Positions 17,109 through 25,971 of a stretch of DNA of 55,520 nt are shown piece by piece (position 1 is the first letter of the stretch; each line of letters begins with the position of its first letter). The notes beneath the pieces were generated by a model that had not been told where the DNA came from, did no database searches, and saw only the letters and a list, made by a program, of their open reading frames with translations. Both the position numbers and the translations under genes were made by a program. The DNA comes from Clostridia bacterium (GTDB lineage: Bacteria > Bacillota > Clostridia > Oscillospirales > Acutalibacteraceae): positions 1 through 55,520 of the forward strand of contig JAFQKN010000059.1 of the NCBI GenBank assembly GCA_017396895.1, in the 5' to 3' direction.

Positions 17109-18644
17109 TTATTCGCTTGGTTCGGCAACACTTTGCTTCTGCGGTTGTTCGCTTGCGTTCTGCAAACGGATCTCCTGCAGTTCGGCCAGGATCCGTTCGC
17201 GGTTTTTGCCTGTATAGTTATCGAACAAATACACAAGCATCGGCAGGAAATTCCCCAAAAAGCCGCACAGCGTCAGCACTGCATAAATACCTTTCAGTGT
17301 TGCATCCGTCTGCACGGGTTTGACTGCCGCCCCCGTCACGGGATCGGTATAACCGGATTGATAGCCGATCATATTCAAAAAACCGTTATAGGCATTGGCT
17401 TTGAGCAATTCTCTGAACTTATCTACAAGACTCTGGGAAGCCAAAACCATGCCTTCACTGCGCACGGCATAGCCGAATTTTTTATACGTCACCCATTCCA
17501 TATAATCGGTGGAGTCGGCTATGATGATCCGTCTTGCCGCGCTCATGGCATTGTTCGGCATTCCCGAAAAACCGATCAGGATACCGATGATCCACTTGAG
17601 TTTTCGGATCCTGTCAACGGAAAAACCGATATTAAACAGGCTCATCACCCCATAGAACAAGGCTGAATAACCGTAACTGAGCATCATCATATTGCGTGAA
17701 TCCACGCGATTCCCCAAAATGGGCACCAACAAGAGACCGACGTATGACAATCCGCCGCTGATCATATCCACTTTTGCTTTCATTCCGTAGTCACCCAGCG
17801 TGTTGTCATAAAAATAAGGCAGATACTTATAGGCGATTTCACGTATTGTCTGCAACACGTTTGCCGTCAGCAAGATCATCAGCGGTCGGTTGGCCAACAC
17901 AGCCTTGATGTTAATGCGCTCGCGTTTATCTTCATACGAACGCACGTAGACTTTTTCCTGCAAGGTAAAATACGGCGCATACATGGAACTCACACCTAAA
18001 ATGCAAAACACCAGTGCAACAACGAAGTATGCCCATTTCTCCTGTTCTCCGCTTTGCATTTTGCCGACGATCAGCGGCAACAACCAGCCGGGCAAAGCAG
18101 AGCCCAGTGAAGTGGCAAGAACGGCCACGGTGTAAAAATTCTTTCTGTCTTTGGGATTTGTGGTCATGCGGATGGAAATGGCACTCAGCGCCATATCGTA
18201 AAACGTATCCGCAATGTTGAACAGCAAAGTCAGTGCAAACGTGTAAACAATGCGAAACACAAGACCGGCCGGCGGCACAACAAACAGCAAAAGGGATGCA
18301 ATCGCAAACGGTATAGGTGCGAATTTGAGCACGGGCCGTGCTCCGCCCTTTCCGTTGACAACCGGTCTGTCCACGACCGCACCCGCGATCGGCGGTGCAG
18401 CAAAAGACAAAACGGTACTGACATTGCCCAAAGCCAAATTCGGTTCAAACCGCACACCGAGTGCTTCATTCTTCTGCAGTCCCATATAATCACGGTTGAA
18501 TTTATCGGAGTAGGTACCGATACAATCCTGCCCCATACAGTTTCCGAACAAGCCGCCCGCATACCCGAACTGTTCTTTGACGGTAAAAGAGGGATTGTGC
18601 AGAACGCTGTCTTTGAACTGTTTCATTTTTTCACCGATCGCCAT
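17109..18644 (-). CDS. MFS transporter, GPH-type sugar:cation symporter-like
   Basis: A 511-residue membrane protein with about twelve hydrophobic segments. The N-terminal cytosolic lead is followed by EQFGYAGGLFGNCMGQD, resembling the glycoside-pentoside-hexuronide symporter family (EKIGYGxGDxG). Lengths and the central loop also fit. The start at 18644 is set by GGGAGG 7 nt upstream. It is divergent from an esterase gene and shares a promoter region with it, which suggests uptake and intracellular de-esterification of an acylated sugar. The C-terminal tail is Gln/Ser/Glu-rich. The substrate is unknown. Confidence 0.8.
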   Translation of the reverse strand: MAIGEKMKQFKDSVLHNPSFTVKEQFGYAGGLFGNCMGQDCIGTYSDKFNRDYMGLQKNEALGVRFEPNLALGNVSTVLSFAAPPIAGAVVDRPVVNGKGGARPVLKFAPIPFAIASLLLFVVPPAGLVFRIVYTFALTLLFNIADTFYDMALSAISIRMTTNPKDRKNFYTVAVLATSLGSALPGWLLPLIVGKMQSGEQEKWAYFVVALVFCILGVSSMYAPYFTLQEKVYVRSYEDKRERINIKAVLANRPLMILLTANVLQTIREIAYKYLPYFYDNTLGDYGMKAKVDMISGGLSYVGLLLVPILGNRVDSRNMMMLSYGYSALFYGVMSLFNIGFSVDRIRKLKWIIGILIGFSGMPNNAMSAARRIIIADSTDYMEWVTYKKFGYAVRSEGMVLASQSLVDKFRELLKANAYNGFLNMIGYQSGYTDPVTGAAVKPVQTDATLKGIYAVLTLCGFLGNFLPMLVYLFDNYTGKNRERILAELQEIRLQNASEQPQKQSVAEPSE

Positions 18645-18674
18645 GGCAAAACCTCCCGTACGCTTTATATTTTT

Positions 18675-18726
18675 AACATAGCACATATTTTACACTATTG
18701 CAATCATTGTTTTTGTTTGCTATAAT
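18675..18726. promoter_or_regulatory. Symmetrical divergent promoters sharing one palindromic -35 box
   Basis: TTGCAA at 18698-18703 is its own reverse complement. Going right, 17 bp later, is TATAAT (18721-18726) for the esterase. Going left on the minus strand, 17 bp later, is TATGTT (18675-18680) for the transporter. The two genes therefore appear to use the same -35 hexamer on opposite strands, so the two polymerase positions should be mutually exclusive. Confidence 0.65.
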
Positions 18727-18748
18727 TTTTCCGAAAGGATGTGTTTAC

Positions 18749-19750
18749 ATGAATCTCATTCATCCGTTATCCGTTGAGCAAAATATCTGTAAAAATATGC
18801 AGCCGCAACTGCAATACAAAGATGGGGCTCCTTTTTCCGAATGGCAAAAACAGGGCAAAGAAAAACTGTTTTCCCTTTTGGGATTGCAGAACATGATGCC
18901 TTGCGAAGCACTGTTTGAAATCGAATATGAAAAAGAACACGCGGCCTACCGTGAGATCCGTTTTGTTTTTCAGAGTGAAGAAGGTTATTTCGTCCCCTGT
19001 CACCTGTTGCTTCCGAACGCCTGTTTGCAAACGGTTCCGTTGATGATCTGCCTGCAGGGGCACTCCAAAGGAATGCATATTTCTTTGGGTAAGCCGAAAT
19101 ATGAAGGCGATGAAGAATCCATCGGCCCCGGAATAAGAGATTTCTGCATACAGGCCGTACAAAACGGTTTTGCCGCCGTTGCCATGGAACAACGCTGTTT
19201 CGGTGAATGCGGCGGCACACCGAATCCCGATTGTCAGCACACAGCCCTCACCGCCATTGCAAACGGCAGAACCGTGATCGGTGAACGCGTGTGGGATGTT
19301 GCACGCTTGATCGACGTCATTGAAAACCGCTTTCCCACGGTTGACAAAGACCGTATTTACTGCATGGGCAATTCCGGAGGCGGCACGGCGACATTGTATG
19401 CCGCGGCACTGGAAGACCGCATCAAAGCCGCCATTCCGTCATGCGCCGTCTGCACGTATTCCGCATCGATCTATGCGCACCGTCACTGTGCCTGCAACTA
19501 TATTCCGCAGATCACGCAGTGGTTTGACATGGGCGACCTCTGCGGCTTGTGTGCACCGAAACCGCTTTTGATCGTCAGCGGCCGGGAAGACTCCATCTTC
19601 CCCATTGACGGAGCCGTTGAAAGTTATGAAACGGCAAAAAAAATCTATACAGCCGCCGATGCCGCAGAAAAGGTGATGCACTGTATCGGCCCGAACGGCC
19701 ACCGTTTTTATGCAGAACTTGCATGGCCCGCTTTTATAAAAATGCTTTAA
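18749..19750 (+). CDS. Alpha/beta-hydrolase, acetyl-xylan-esterase-like
   Basis: A 333-residue cytosolic hydrolase. The nucleophile Ser209 is in GNSGGG, the acid is probably the Asp in SGREDSIFP (about 286), and the His is in GPNGHRFY near the C-terminus. The acyl-handling segment PLMICLQGHSKGMH supplies the oxyanion region. Layout and length fit the acetyl xylan esterase/dienelactone hydrolase-like group that removes acyl groups from sugars. The chosen ATG follows AAAGGATG; an upstream in-frame extension would start inside the -35. It is divergent from a sugar-type MFS transporter. A terminator follows. Confidence 0.8.
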   Translation: MNLIHPLSVEQNICKNMQPQLQYKDGAPFSEWQKQGKEKLFSLLGLQNMMPCEALFEIEYEKEHAAYREIRFVFQSEEGYFVPCHLLLPNACLQTVPLMICLQGHSKGMHISLGKPKYEGDEESIGPGIRDFCIQAVQNGFAAVAMEQRCFGECGGTPNPDCQHTALTAIANGRTVIGERVWDVARLIDVIENRFPTVDKDRIYCMGNSGGGTATLYAAALEDRIKAAIPSCAVCTYSASIYAHRHCACNYIPQITQWFDMGDLCGLCAPKPLLIVSGREDSIFPIDGAVESYETAKKIYTAADAAEKVMHCIGPNGHRFYAELAWPAFIKML

Positions 19751-19767
19751 CGGCATAAAAGCAGAAC

Positions 19768-19808
19768 ACACACCTCGGTAACTTTTCCTCCGAGGTGTGT
19801 TTTTTTTT
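19768..19808. terminator. Terminator between esterase and SxtJ/DUF5989-like genes
   Basis: An 11-bp perfect stem (19768-19778 with 19790-19800) is followed by eight T. It serves the plus-strand esterase and probably also the converging minus operon. Confidence 0.85.
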
Positions 19809-19811
19809 GAA

Positions 19812-20429
19812 TCAGAACAACGTATAAACAAACGAAAATACCGCACCGGTGGAAACGAAAAACATGACAATTCCCAAAATCAAAAGAATGATCACGATCG
19901 GAATAACAACATACATTCCGTTGCCTGCAAAGAACGTCAGAACATCAATCCCCGTACGCAGCGGCGTATGTTTATGTTTGTTTGCATCGAAACGGTTGAA
20001 ATCAAAATAAGCGGTATCGGTGTGATTACACGCATCCCAATTTTTGAATCCGAACTTTTGCGTATATTTTTTATGATTGCAAGCATTGATCAGCATCAGC
20101 ACAAAATAAACCGGTAACAGGATTCCTTTTAATACGGCATTTCCGAAAACCGAAAAAACGGATTTGACAAAAGCAACGCCTTTTTGCATTTTCAAAGGTG
20201 CCGCGGTTCCGAAAACAAGTAACAAAAGACCGAGCAATGCAATGATTATGTACATTGCATTCAAGAGTCCCTGCGTGCATATCGCCTGATATCCGCACGC
20301 AAAAAACAGGATCAGCCCCCACACAATGCAAAACCAACTGCATTCGTTGGCTGTCTTGATTCTGTTTCTGCGGTCATATTCTTCCCGAAATGTTTTTTCT
20401 GTTTTTCTTGTTTTTGCTTTACGCATCAT
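19812..20429 (-). CDS. SxtJ-like/DUF5989-like fused membrane protein of carbamoyltransferase cassette
   Basis: About 205 residues. After a basic N-terminus come two hydrophobic helices (about 32-76) and an amphipathic segment, as in SxtJ-family partners of carbamoyltransferases. A soluble loop follows, and the C-terminal ~40 residues (VVIPIVIILLILGIVMFF... ending FVYTLF) closely resemble DUF5989, which ends with a similar (F)IYTLF. In many genomes SxtJ and DUF5989 are two separate small genes beside a carbamoyltransferase; here they look joined. The ATG at 20429 overlaps the carbamoyltransferase end by 11 bases; an in-frame TTG two codons earlier is also possible. It presumably helps position the enzyme at the membrane; the exact role is unknown. 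Confidence 0.65.
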   Translation of the reverse strand: MMRKAKTRKTEKTFREEYDRRNRIKTANECSWFCIVWGLILFFACGYQAICTQGLLNAMYIIIALLGLLLLVFGTAAPLKMQKGVAFVKSVFSVFGNAVLKGILLPVYFVLMLINACNHKKYTQKFGFKNWDACNHTDTAYFDFNRFDANKHKHTPLRTGIDVLTFFAGNGMYVVIPIVIILLILGIVMFFVSTGAVFSFVYTLF

Positions 20430-22203
20430 CCGCAACGCCTTTCTGAAGGGATTTATCCAATAGTCTGTTCCCGATCACGGCATAATCAAGTCCGGATCTC
20501 ATAAAACACCGATAGGCATCTGCCGCCGTGTTTACGATCGGTTCTCCGCGCACATTGAAAGAGGTGTTGATGACCGCACTGCACCCTGTGATCCGCTTAA
20601 AATTTTTCAATACACCGTAAAAAAACGGCGACTGATCGCTGTTGACCGTCTGCACACGGGCTGAATAATCAACGTGCGTGACAGCAGGAATATCCGACCG
20701 TGATTTTGCCGCCGTTTCCTGCAGTGTATTTCCGAACACCACGTCAGTTCTTCGTTCCTCTTTCACGGGAAAGGTATACAGCATATAAGGAGATGTTCCG
20801 TCCATATCAAAATAACGGCCTGCATCTTCTTCGAGCACGGCGGGTGCAAAGGGCCTGAAACCTTCGCGGAATTTAATTTTACGGTTCAGATGTTGCAACA
20901 TTTCCGCTTTTCTTGCATCCGCCAAAATGGAACGGTTTCCCAAAGCACGCGGGCCGAATTCCGCACGTCCGCGTGCAACCGCCACAATTTTTCCGTCATT
21001 GATAAGTTTTGCAATGATTGCCTGCAGTTCTTCCGGCGTGTGTACAGACCAAACCGCACCGAGTTTTCTCAATTCGGCATCATCGCGCTTATCGGCATCT
21101 TTGATCTTGTGACCGAGATACAGCGATTTCATGGGATTCTTTTGCGCGCCGACATGATTGCCGTAATAGCCGTGCAGTGCCGCACCCATGGCACCGCCGG
21201 CATCCCCTGCGGCAGGTTGCACCCAGACATTTTCAAACAGTTTACTGCGCAAAAGTTTGCCCATAGCGGTAACATTGTGTGCCACACCGCCTGCGATTAC
21301 AAGATTTTTCATTCCCGTTTCTTCTTTTATGTGTTTTGCCGTTTTCAGAATGATTTCTTCGGTAACGGCCTGTATGCTTGCGGCGACGTCGGCATAAAAA
21401 GGATCGAGTTCGCTTTCGGGCTTGCGCCTCGACCGTCCGAATAACGCTTCAAAATCACGGTTGATGGTATCCATTTTTCTTGTAAAAGAGAAAAACTTCT
21501 GATTCAGTATAAAACTTCCGTCGTCATAAATTTTTACAATATTCTCTTTGATCAGATCGGCATATACGGGTTTGCCGTAGGGTGCCAAACCCATCATTTT
21601 GTATTCACCGTCATTCACCTTAAACCCCGTGTATACGGTGAAAGCCGAATACAACAAACCCAATGAGTCCGGAAAGCGCAATTCCTTGCGCAGACGGATG
21701 CCGTTTTCATCGCAGATGCCCCATGCAAGGGTTGTCCACTCCCCCACACCGTCAACCGTCAACACTGCGGCTTTTTCAAAAGGTGAGGGATAAAATGCGG
21801 ATGCCGCATGGCTGAGATGATGGGGAATAAAGGTCAGTTTGTCACTTTTGATGCCGAGTTCTTTTGTGATTTTACGTTGGATCCAGAGTTTGTCGGTGAT
21901 CCATGCGGGAATGCTGTAAAGATACTGTTGGATCCCCTGCGGTGCATTCAACAGGGCGGTGGTCATGATTCTGACAAATTTTTCTGCCGTGTCTTCATAA
22001 AAAACGACCTTTTCCACCTCGTCCATGCCGATGCTTTCTTTTTCCAGGCAGAACATAACAGAGTGAATCGGAAAAGACGCATCCCCTTTCACTCTTGTAA
22101 AGCGTTCTTCTTCGGCCGCGGCAACGATTTTGCCGTTGCACACCAACACAGCCGCCGAATTGTGATAAAAAGCAGAGATCCCCAATATGTAAACGTTTTT
22201 CAT
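20419..22203 (-). CDS. Carbamoyltransferase, NodU/CmcH family
   Basis: A 594-residue enzyme that transfers carbamoyl from carbamoyl phosphate, through a carbamoyl-adenylate, to a hydroxyl group. The N-terminal Kae1-like ATP/iron domain (1-360) has HHLSHAASAFYPS (metal His residues) and LTVDGVGEW. The C-terminal domain (about 385-590) carries RAEFGPRALGNRSIL, FREGFRPFAPAVL and INTSFNVRGEPIV, all diagnostic. It overlaps the SGNH gene by four bases upstream and the membrane gene downstream, forming one tightly coupled operon. In such cassettes the acceptor is usually a sugar of a surface polysaccharide or a secondary metabolite; no biosynthetic partners besides these are adjacent, so surface glycan decoration is inferred. 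Confidence 0.92.
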   Translation of the reverse strand: MKNVYILGISAFYHNSAAVLVCNGKIVAAAEEERFTRVKGDASFPIHSVMFCLEKESIGMDEVEKVVFYEDTAEKFVRIMTTALLNAPQGIQQYLYSIPAWITDKLWIQRKITKELGIKSDKLTFIPHHLSHAASAFYPSPFEKAAVLTVDGVGEWTTLAWGICDENGIRLRKELRFPDSLGLLYSAFTVYTGFKVNDGEYKMMGLAPYGKPVYADLIKENIVKIYDDGSFILNQKFFSFTRKMDTINRDFEALFGRSRRKPESELDPFYADVAASIQAVTEEIILKTAKHIKEETGMKNLVIAGGVAHNVTAMGKLLRSKLFENVWVQPAAGDAGGAMGAALHGYYGNHVGAQKNPMKSLYLGHKIKDADKRDDAELRKLGAVWSVHTPEELQAIIAKLINDGKIVAVARGRAEFGPRALGNRSILADARKAEMLQHLNRKIKFREGFRPFAPAVLEEDAGRYFDMDGTSPYMLYTFPVKEERRTDVVFGNTLQETAAKSRSDIPAVTHVDYSARVQTVNSDQSPFFYGVLKNFKRITGCSAVINTSFNVRGEPIVNTAADAYRCFMRSGLDYAVIGNRLLDKSLQKGVADDA

Positions 22204-23753
22204 TGCGCACGCACCTCCGCTTTTTCCAGTGTGAGGGTGATTTTTCTGTCGGCATTTTCCGCAAATTCGGCACTGATTAAAATCGAAGTAAGGTCTTCAT
22301 CCCGACCGACAGCAAACGTACCGTCTGCAGACGGTGCAAGATCGAAAACCGTATGATCGTCATAGCGGAGTTTTTCGTTCAAACGGGTATAGAACAATTC
22401 AATACTGTCATACTGCCCTTGTACCGTGATTTCGGAAATACAAACATCATGCGAAAAAGAAAGTTTGATATGCGGTTTTCCCAAGGGGTTAACAAGATAA
22501 TATGCGGGAATTTCAATGCCCTCTAAATAATACGTTTGTCCGACAGCGGGATATGTGATCTCATACTGCACACGGTTTTCATCTTCATATACTTTGTTCG
22601 GTGACACCTGATACGGAAGATATTCGTTGATCGTAACGGTATTCGTGGCGTCATAATCCGCAGGCAGATCGGTGATAACATCGGAAAACTCTTTTTCCGT
22701 CAAAGCCTTTATGTAATCGGCATAAAAGCGGTTGGTTGCACTGCCCGGGTGAAAATCACCGATGTTGACCTGATAATTTTTACTGTGCACACGCGAAGCA
22801 AAATCGCTGTATTGCTCTGTGCAATTGTAATAATCCACATATTCGCACTGTGCGTACAATTCCGCAAGCGGCGCATAGAGCTGTTCAAGCATATAATTGT
22901 CGGGCACCGTCGGCAATGTCACAACAGCAATTGAAAAATCCGCCGTGGCGGCAAAAGCATCTAATTTTTCCACAAAATCGGTTTTGTATTTTTCATAAAA
23001 ACGGCCCTTGAGGATCGGCGGTGCGGAGATATGATTGACAAATTCACCGTCGGTATACTTATCCGAATACATGGTTCTTGCAACAATGCTCTCGATGAGT
23101 GCATTGTAAACATAAGGAAAAACTGTTTTCAGCGGTCGCAAAAACGGCAATTCTTTATCCCAATCAACTTTTTTTCTGACGGCTTGAACAGCATCATCCG
23201 GATCGTTATATACATATCCGAACACGACCAAGTCCGGATCAAGATCTTCAACCAATGTATGATCGGTCAGCCACGCAAGTTCCTCGTATGCGCTCGCTCC
23301 CGACATACCCACACCGAATACGTTTACATTTTTTCCTTCTTTACGGAAATCATTTTCAAGAACACGCCAGAATATTTCGTTTCTGTTTAAGCTGTAATCT
23401 CCCTGCACAAAAGAATCACCGATCACAACGATATTAAAAACATCGTCATTGTCCAATCTTGCATTCAAACCAAGCAACGGGTACCCTTTTTGCAGTTTGG
23501 CAACACCGTTCAGTGAACCGTACAGTTTGGTGGACATACTCACATTTACAGCCGTAGTAAAGAAAATGCCTTCATTATATGTGCGTTCTGCCTGTAAAAG
23601 TTGAATTTTGGGATTTTCCTCACAAACAGACTGATAATTCTCGGGTTTTCTGTTCCGAACGACCAGCGTCATCTCTACAGCAAACGCAACAAAAAAGATG
23701 CTCAAAAGCGCAATTGCAAGATTGCGAAGCGAAACTTTTTTCTCTGCATTCAT
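22200..23753 (-). CDS. Membrane-anchored SGNH/GDSL hydrolase-like protein
   Basis: A 517-residue protein with an N-terminal transmembrane anchor (about 13-32). The block I nucleophile is in VVIGDSFVQGDYS, followed by a family-type Gly (VFGVGMSGASAYEE) and an Asn in VFGYVYNDPDD; DFHPGSATN near residue 340 is the likely block V with the catalytic His. Beta-rich sequence follows to the C-terminus. SGNH proteins next to carbamoyltransferases are common and act outside the membrane on acyl or other ester groups of glycans. The ATG at 23753 is preferred because AGGGG is 7 nt upstream; the Met seven codons earlier has only a poor site. It is first in the three-gene operon. Confidence 0.75.
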   Translation of the reverse strand: MNAEKKVSLRNLAIALLSIFFVAFAVEMTLVVRNRKPENYQSVCEENPKIQLLQAERTYNEGIFFTTAVNVSMSTKLYGSLNGVAKLQKGYPLLGLNARLDNDDVFNIVVIGDSFVQGDYSLNRNEIFWRVLENDFRKEGKNVNVFGVGMSGASAYEELAWLTDHTLVEDLDPDLVVFGYVYNDPDDAVQAVRKKVDWDKELPFLRPLKTVFPYVYNALIESIVARTMYSDKYTDGEFVNHISAPPILKGRFYEKYKTDFVEKLDAFAATADFSIAVVTLPTVPDNYMLEQLYAPLAELYAQCEYVDYYNCTEQYSDFASRVHSKNYQVNIGDFHPGSATNRFYADYIKALTEKEFSDVITDLPADYDATNTVTINEYLPYQVSPNKVYEDENRVQYEITYPAVGQTYYLEGIEIPAYYLVNPLGKPHIKLSFSHDVCISEITVQGQYDSIELFYTRLNEKLRYDDHTVFDLAPSADGTFAVGRDEDLTSILISAEFAENADRKITLTLEKAEVRAQ

Positions 23754-23883
23754 TCTCTGTCCCCTGCCTTTCATTTCTTTTTTAACATAAAAAAAGAGGA
23801 ATAGCAAGTGCAGTTTGCTCAAAAAGAAAAAAGGACTTACGCTCACAGCACAGCCGTTTTCGCGTAAATCCCAAAAACCGATT

Positions 23884-24429
23884 TTAACGGTTTTGCAAAT
23901 ATAAAAATGCTTTCAGCAACGCCGTCTGCGTTTTGCCGTCCTTGATCTCCCCTGCCATCACACGGTCAATCAATTCCCGCAACGGCACTTTTTCGACATT
24001 GACGAATTCATCCTCATCCAAATGCTGTTCACCTGCACGGATGCCCTTGGCAAGGTACATATGGATCACTTCGTCTGAATACGCACAGGTAGGATAGTAT
24101 TCACCGAGATAGATCATTTCTTCCGCTGTACAACCCGTTTCTTCCGCCAGTTCACGCAAAGCGGCTTCGCGGTGCGGCTCCGTTTTTGAGTCGAGTTTGC
24201 CTGCCGGGATCTCCGTCAGCACAGCCCCGAACGGATAGCGGAACTGCTTTTCCACAACCACGTTCCCGTCATCATCGATCGGCACAACACAAGCGGCTCC
24301 GACGTGTTTGATATATTCTCTTGTGGAAATATGACCATTGGGCAATTCCACCGTATCCACATACAGATCTAAAATGCGGCCTTCAAATTTACATTCACTT
24401 GCAATCTGTTTTTCAAAAAGCTGTTCCAT
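23884..24429 (-). CDS. nudF: Nudix hydrolase, ADP-ribose pyrophosphatase type
   Basis: A 181-residue cytosolic enzyme that hydrolyses ADP-ribose or related ADP-sugars. The Nudix box spans residues 77-100 (GKLDSK...REAALRELAEETGC), with one extra residue in the first spacer. The upstream R-E-Y-(I/V)-x-H-x-G-A segment (TREYIKHVGAACVV) and the downstream acidic E-D-E motif fit the NudF subfamily. GGGAG upstream supports the start at 24429. Monocistronic, divergent from the following operon. A weak hairpin lies at its 3' end (23874-23894). Confidence 0.88.
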   Translation of the reverse strand: MEQLFEKQIASECKFEGRILDLYVDTVELPNGHISTREYIKHVGAACVVPIDDDGNVVVEKQFRYPFGAVLTEIPAGKLDSKTEPHREAALRELAEETGCTAEEMIYLGEYYPTCAYSDEVIHMYLAKGIRAGEQHLDEDEFVNVEKVPLRELIDRVMAGEIKDGKTQTALLKAFLYLQNR

Positions 24430-24489
24430 CTGTTTTCTCCCTTTACGTAAGTCAGCAGTTGACAAATGCAACTTGCTCCTTTATAATTT

Positions 24490-24518
24490 AATATACTAAA
24501 AAAATAGAAATAAGACAA
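24490..24518 (-). promoter_or_regulatory. Promoter of nudF-like gene with overlapping inverted repeat
   Basis: On the minus strand TTGTCT (24513-24518), a 17-bp spacer and TATATT (24490-24495). The -35 is inside one arm of an 8-bp inverted repeat (AAGACAAC 24512-24519, GTTGTCTT 24553-24560) lying between this gene and the divergent operon, a possible shared operator. Confidence 0.5.
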
Positions 24519-24601
24519 CCCTTATCTGTATATTTATACATTTTGCATAATTGTTGTCTTTGTTTTTGTGTTTTTTATCCAAACAGCAAGGAGGAAATTG
24601 C

Positions 24602-25171
24602 ATGCGCGAACTTGAACTTCTGCAAAGAGCACAATCCTATATGCTGTCGCTTGCCAACGGTATGGATCCGTTCAGCGGTGAAGAAATTGAAAACGACAGC
24701 GTGATCAACAATGTACGCATGAGCCGTTGTTTCTTTTATGTTGCGGATGTGCTGAAAAAAGTGATCGATAACGGCGGCGAAGTCGGCAAAGCACAAAGCA
24801 AGCCAAAACGGGAATTTGCTTATTTGCCGCAGGGGATCATTGATTCTTTCCCCTACAGTGACGACGGAATGGGCATCAACAGCATCGTGCGCACCTTGCG
24901 TGAGGCCATGGGTGAAAACACAAAAGTGCTTTCAGCCGTGCGCATTGCAGATTGGTTGGTTACCGAGGGGTATCTCATCGAAAACATCCGTTCGGGCAAA
25001 CGCGAAAAAGTACCCACACCGAGCGGCACGGCTTTGGGAATCCGCATCAAGGAAGGCACAAACATACAAAGCGGCATTCCCTACCGCATGAACATTTACA
25101 ATGCAAAGGCTCAACGGTTTATTCTTGAAAACTACAACCGCATATTAGCATTACGGGAGGAAAATGAATGA
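24602..25171 (+). CDS. Conserved hypothetical protein, first gene of sugar-processing operon
   Basis: A 189-residue soluble protein with no motif I can assign with confidence. The first ~60 residues are helical with NGMDPFSGEEIEND followed by VRMSRCFFYVADVL. The middle has a winged-helix-like pattern, ending IADWLVTEGYL, then a basic segment, then LGIRIKEGTNIQSGIPYRMNIYN. I recall similar domains in clostridial proteins annotated as unknown; a nucleic-acid-binding or regulatory role is possible but speculative. AAGGAGG fixes the start at 24602. Its end overlaps the SDR start by four bases (ATGA), so it is translated with the operon. Confidence 0.7.
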   Translation: MRELELLQRAQSYMLSLANGMDPFSGEEIENDSVINNVRMSRCFFYVADVLKKVIDNGGEVGKAQSKPKREFAYLPQGIIDSFPYSDDGMGINSIVRTLREAMGENTKVLSAVRIADWLVTEGYLIENIRSGKREKVPTPSGTALGIRIKEGTNIQSGIPYRMNIYNAKAQRFILENYNRILALREENE

Positions 25172-25959
25172 AAGTCGCTGTTATTACAGGCGGCAGCAGC
25201 GGCATCGGCCTTGCCTGTTGCCGAACCTTCCGCGAAAAAGGATACAAAGTTTACGAGTGCAGTCGCCGCGAAAACACTTGCGAAAGCGGCATTATACACC
25301 TGCAGGCAGACGTAACGGACGAAGAAAGCATCCGCACCGCATTCAATCATGTTTTTGAAACGGAAGGCAGAATTGATGTTCTTGTCAACAATGCAGGCTT
25401 CGGCATTGCGGGCAGTATTGAATACACAGATCTCAACGATGCAAAACGGCAGTTTGACGTCAACTTTTTCGGCACGGTCGTCTGCATACAGCAGGTTCTT
25501 CCGTTTATGCGAAAACAGGGATTCGGCTCAATCGTCAACATCAGCAGTATGGCGGTCCCTTTGGCCATTCCCTTTCAGGCTTTTTATTCCGCAAGCAAAG
25601 CGGCGATCAATTCACTGACACTCTCGCTTGCCAATGAAGTGCGTCCGTTCGGTATTTCCGTTCGCGCCGTGATGCCCGGAGATGTCAAAACAGGTTTTAC
25701 TGCGGCCCGCGAAAAAACGTCCGAACAAAGCACCCCCTATGACACCGTACTTGCAAAAAGTCTGGCTGTAATGGAGCATGACGAGCAAAACGGAATGCCG
25801 CCGCAGGCCATTGCGGAAGCCGTTTTCAAAGCGGCAACCAAAAAGAACATGAAGCCATTGTCCACAAAGGGCGCACAGTATCACCTGTTTGCAGGACTTT
25901 CCAAAGTTTTGCCGACTTCTCTTGTCAATCGCATTGTGGGCATGATCTACGCAAAATAA
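25168..25959 (+). CDS. Short-chain dehydrogenase/reductase (classical SDR)
   Basis: A 263-residue cytosolic NAD(P)-dependent oxidoreductase. The cofactor loop is TGGSSGIG (7-14), the structural motif NNAG (74-77), and the catalytic set Ser126/127 with Y140-SAS-K144. The Arg-rich CSRRE after beta-2 suggests NADP preference. The C-terminus after RAVMPGDVKTGF is normal for the classical family. Overlap with the previous gene shows coupling. The substrate is unknown; with two Gfo/Idh proteins and an isomerase in the same operon, a sugar or polyol intermediate is likely. Confidence 0.9.
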   Translation: MKVAVITGGSSGIGLACCRTFREKGYKVYECSRRENTCESGIIHLQADVTDEESIRTAFNHVFETEGRIDVLVNNAGFGIAGSIEYTDLNDAKRQFDVNFFGTVVCIQQVLPFMRKQGFGSIVNISSMAVPLAIPFQAFYSASKAAINSLTLSLANEVRPFGISVRAVMPGDVKTGFTAAREKTSEQSTPYDTVLAKSLAVMEHDEQNGMPPQAIAEAVFKAATKKNMKPLSTKGAQYHLFAGLSKVLPTSLVNRIVGMIYAK

Positions 25960-25971
25960 GGAGGAGAAAAC

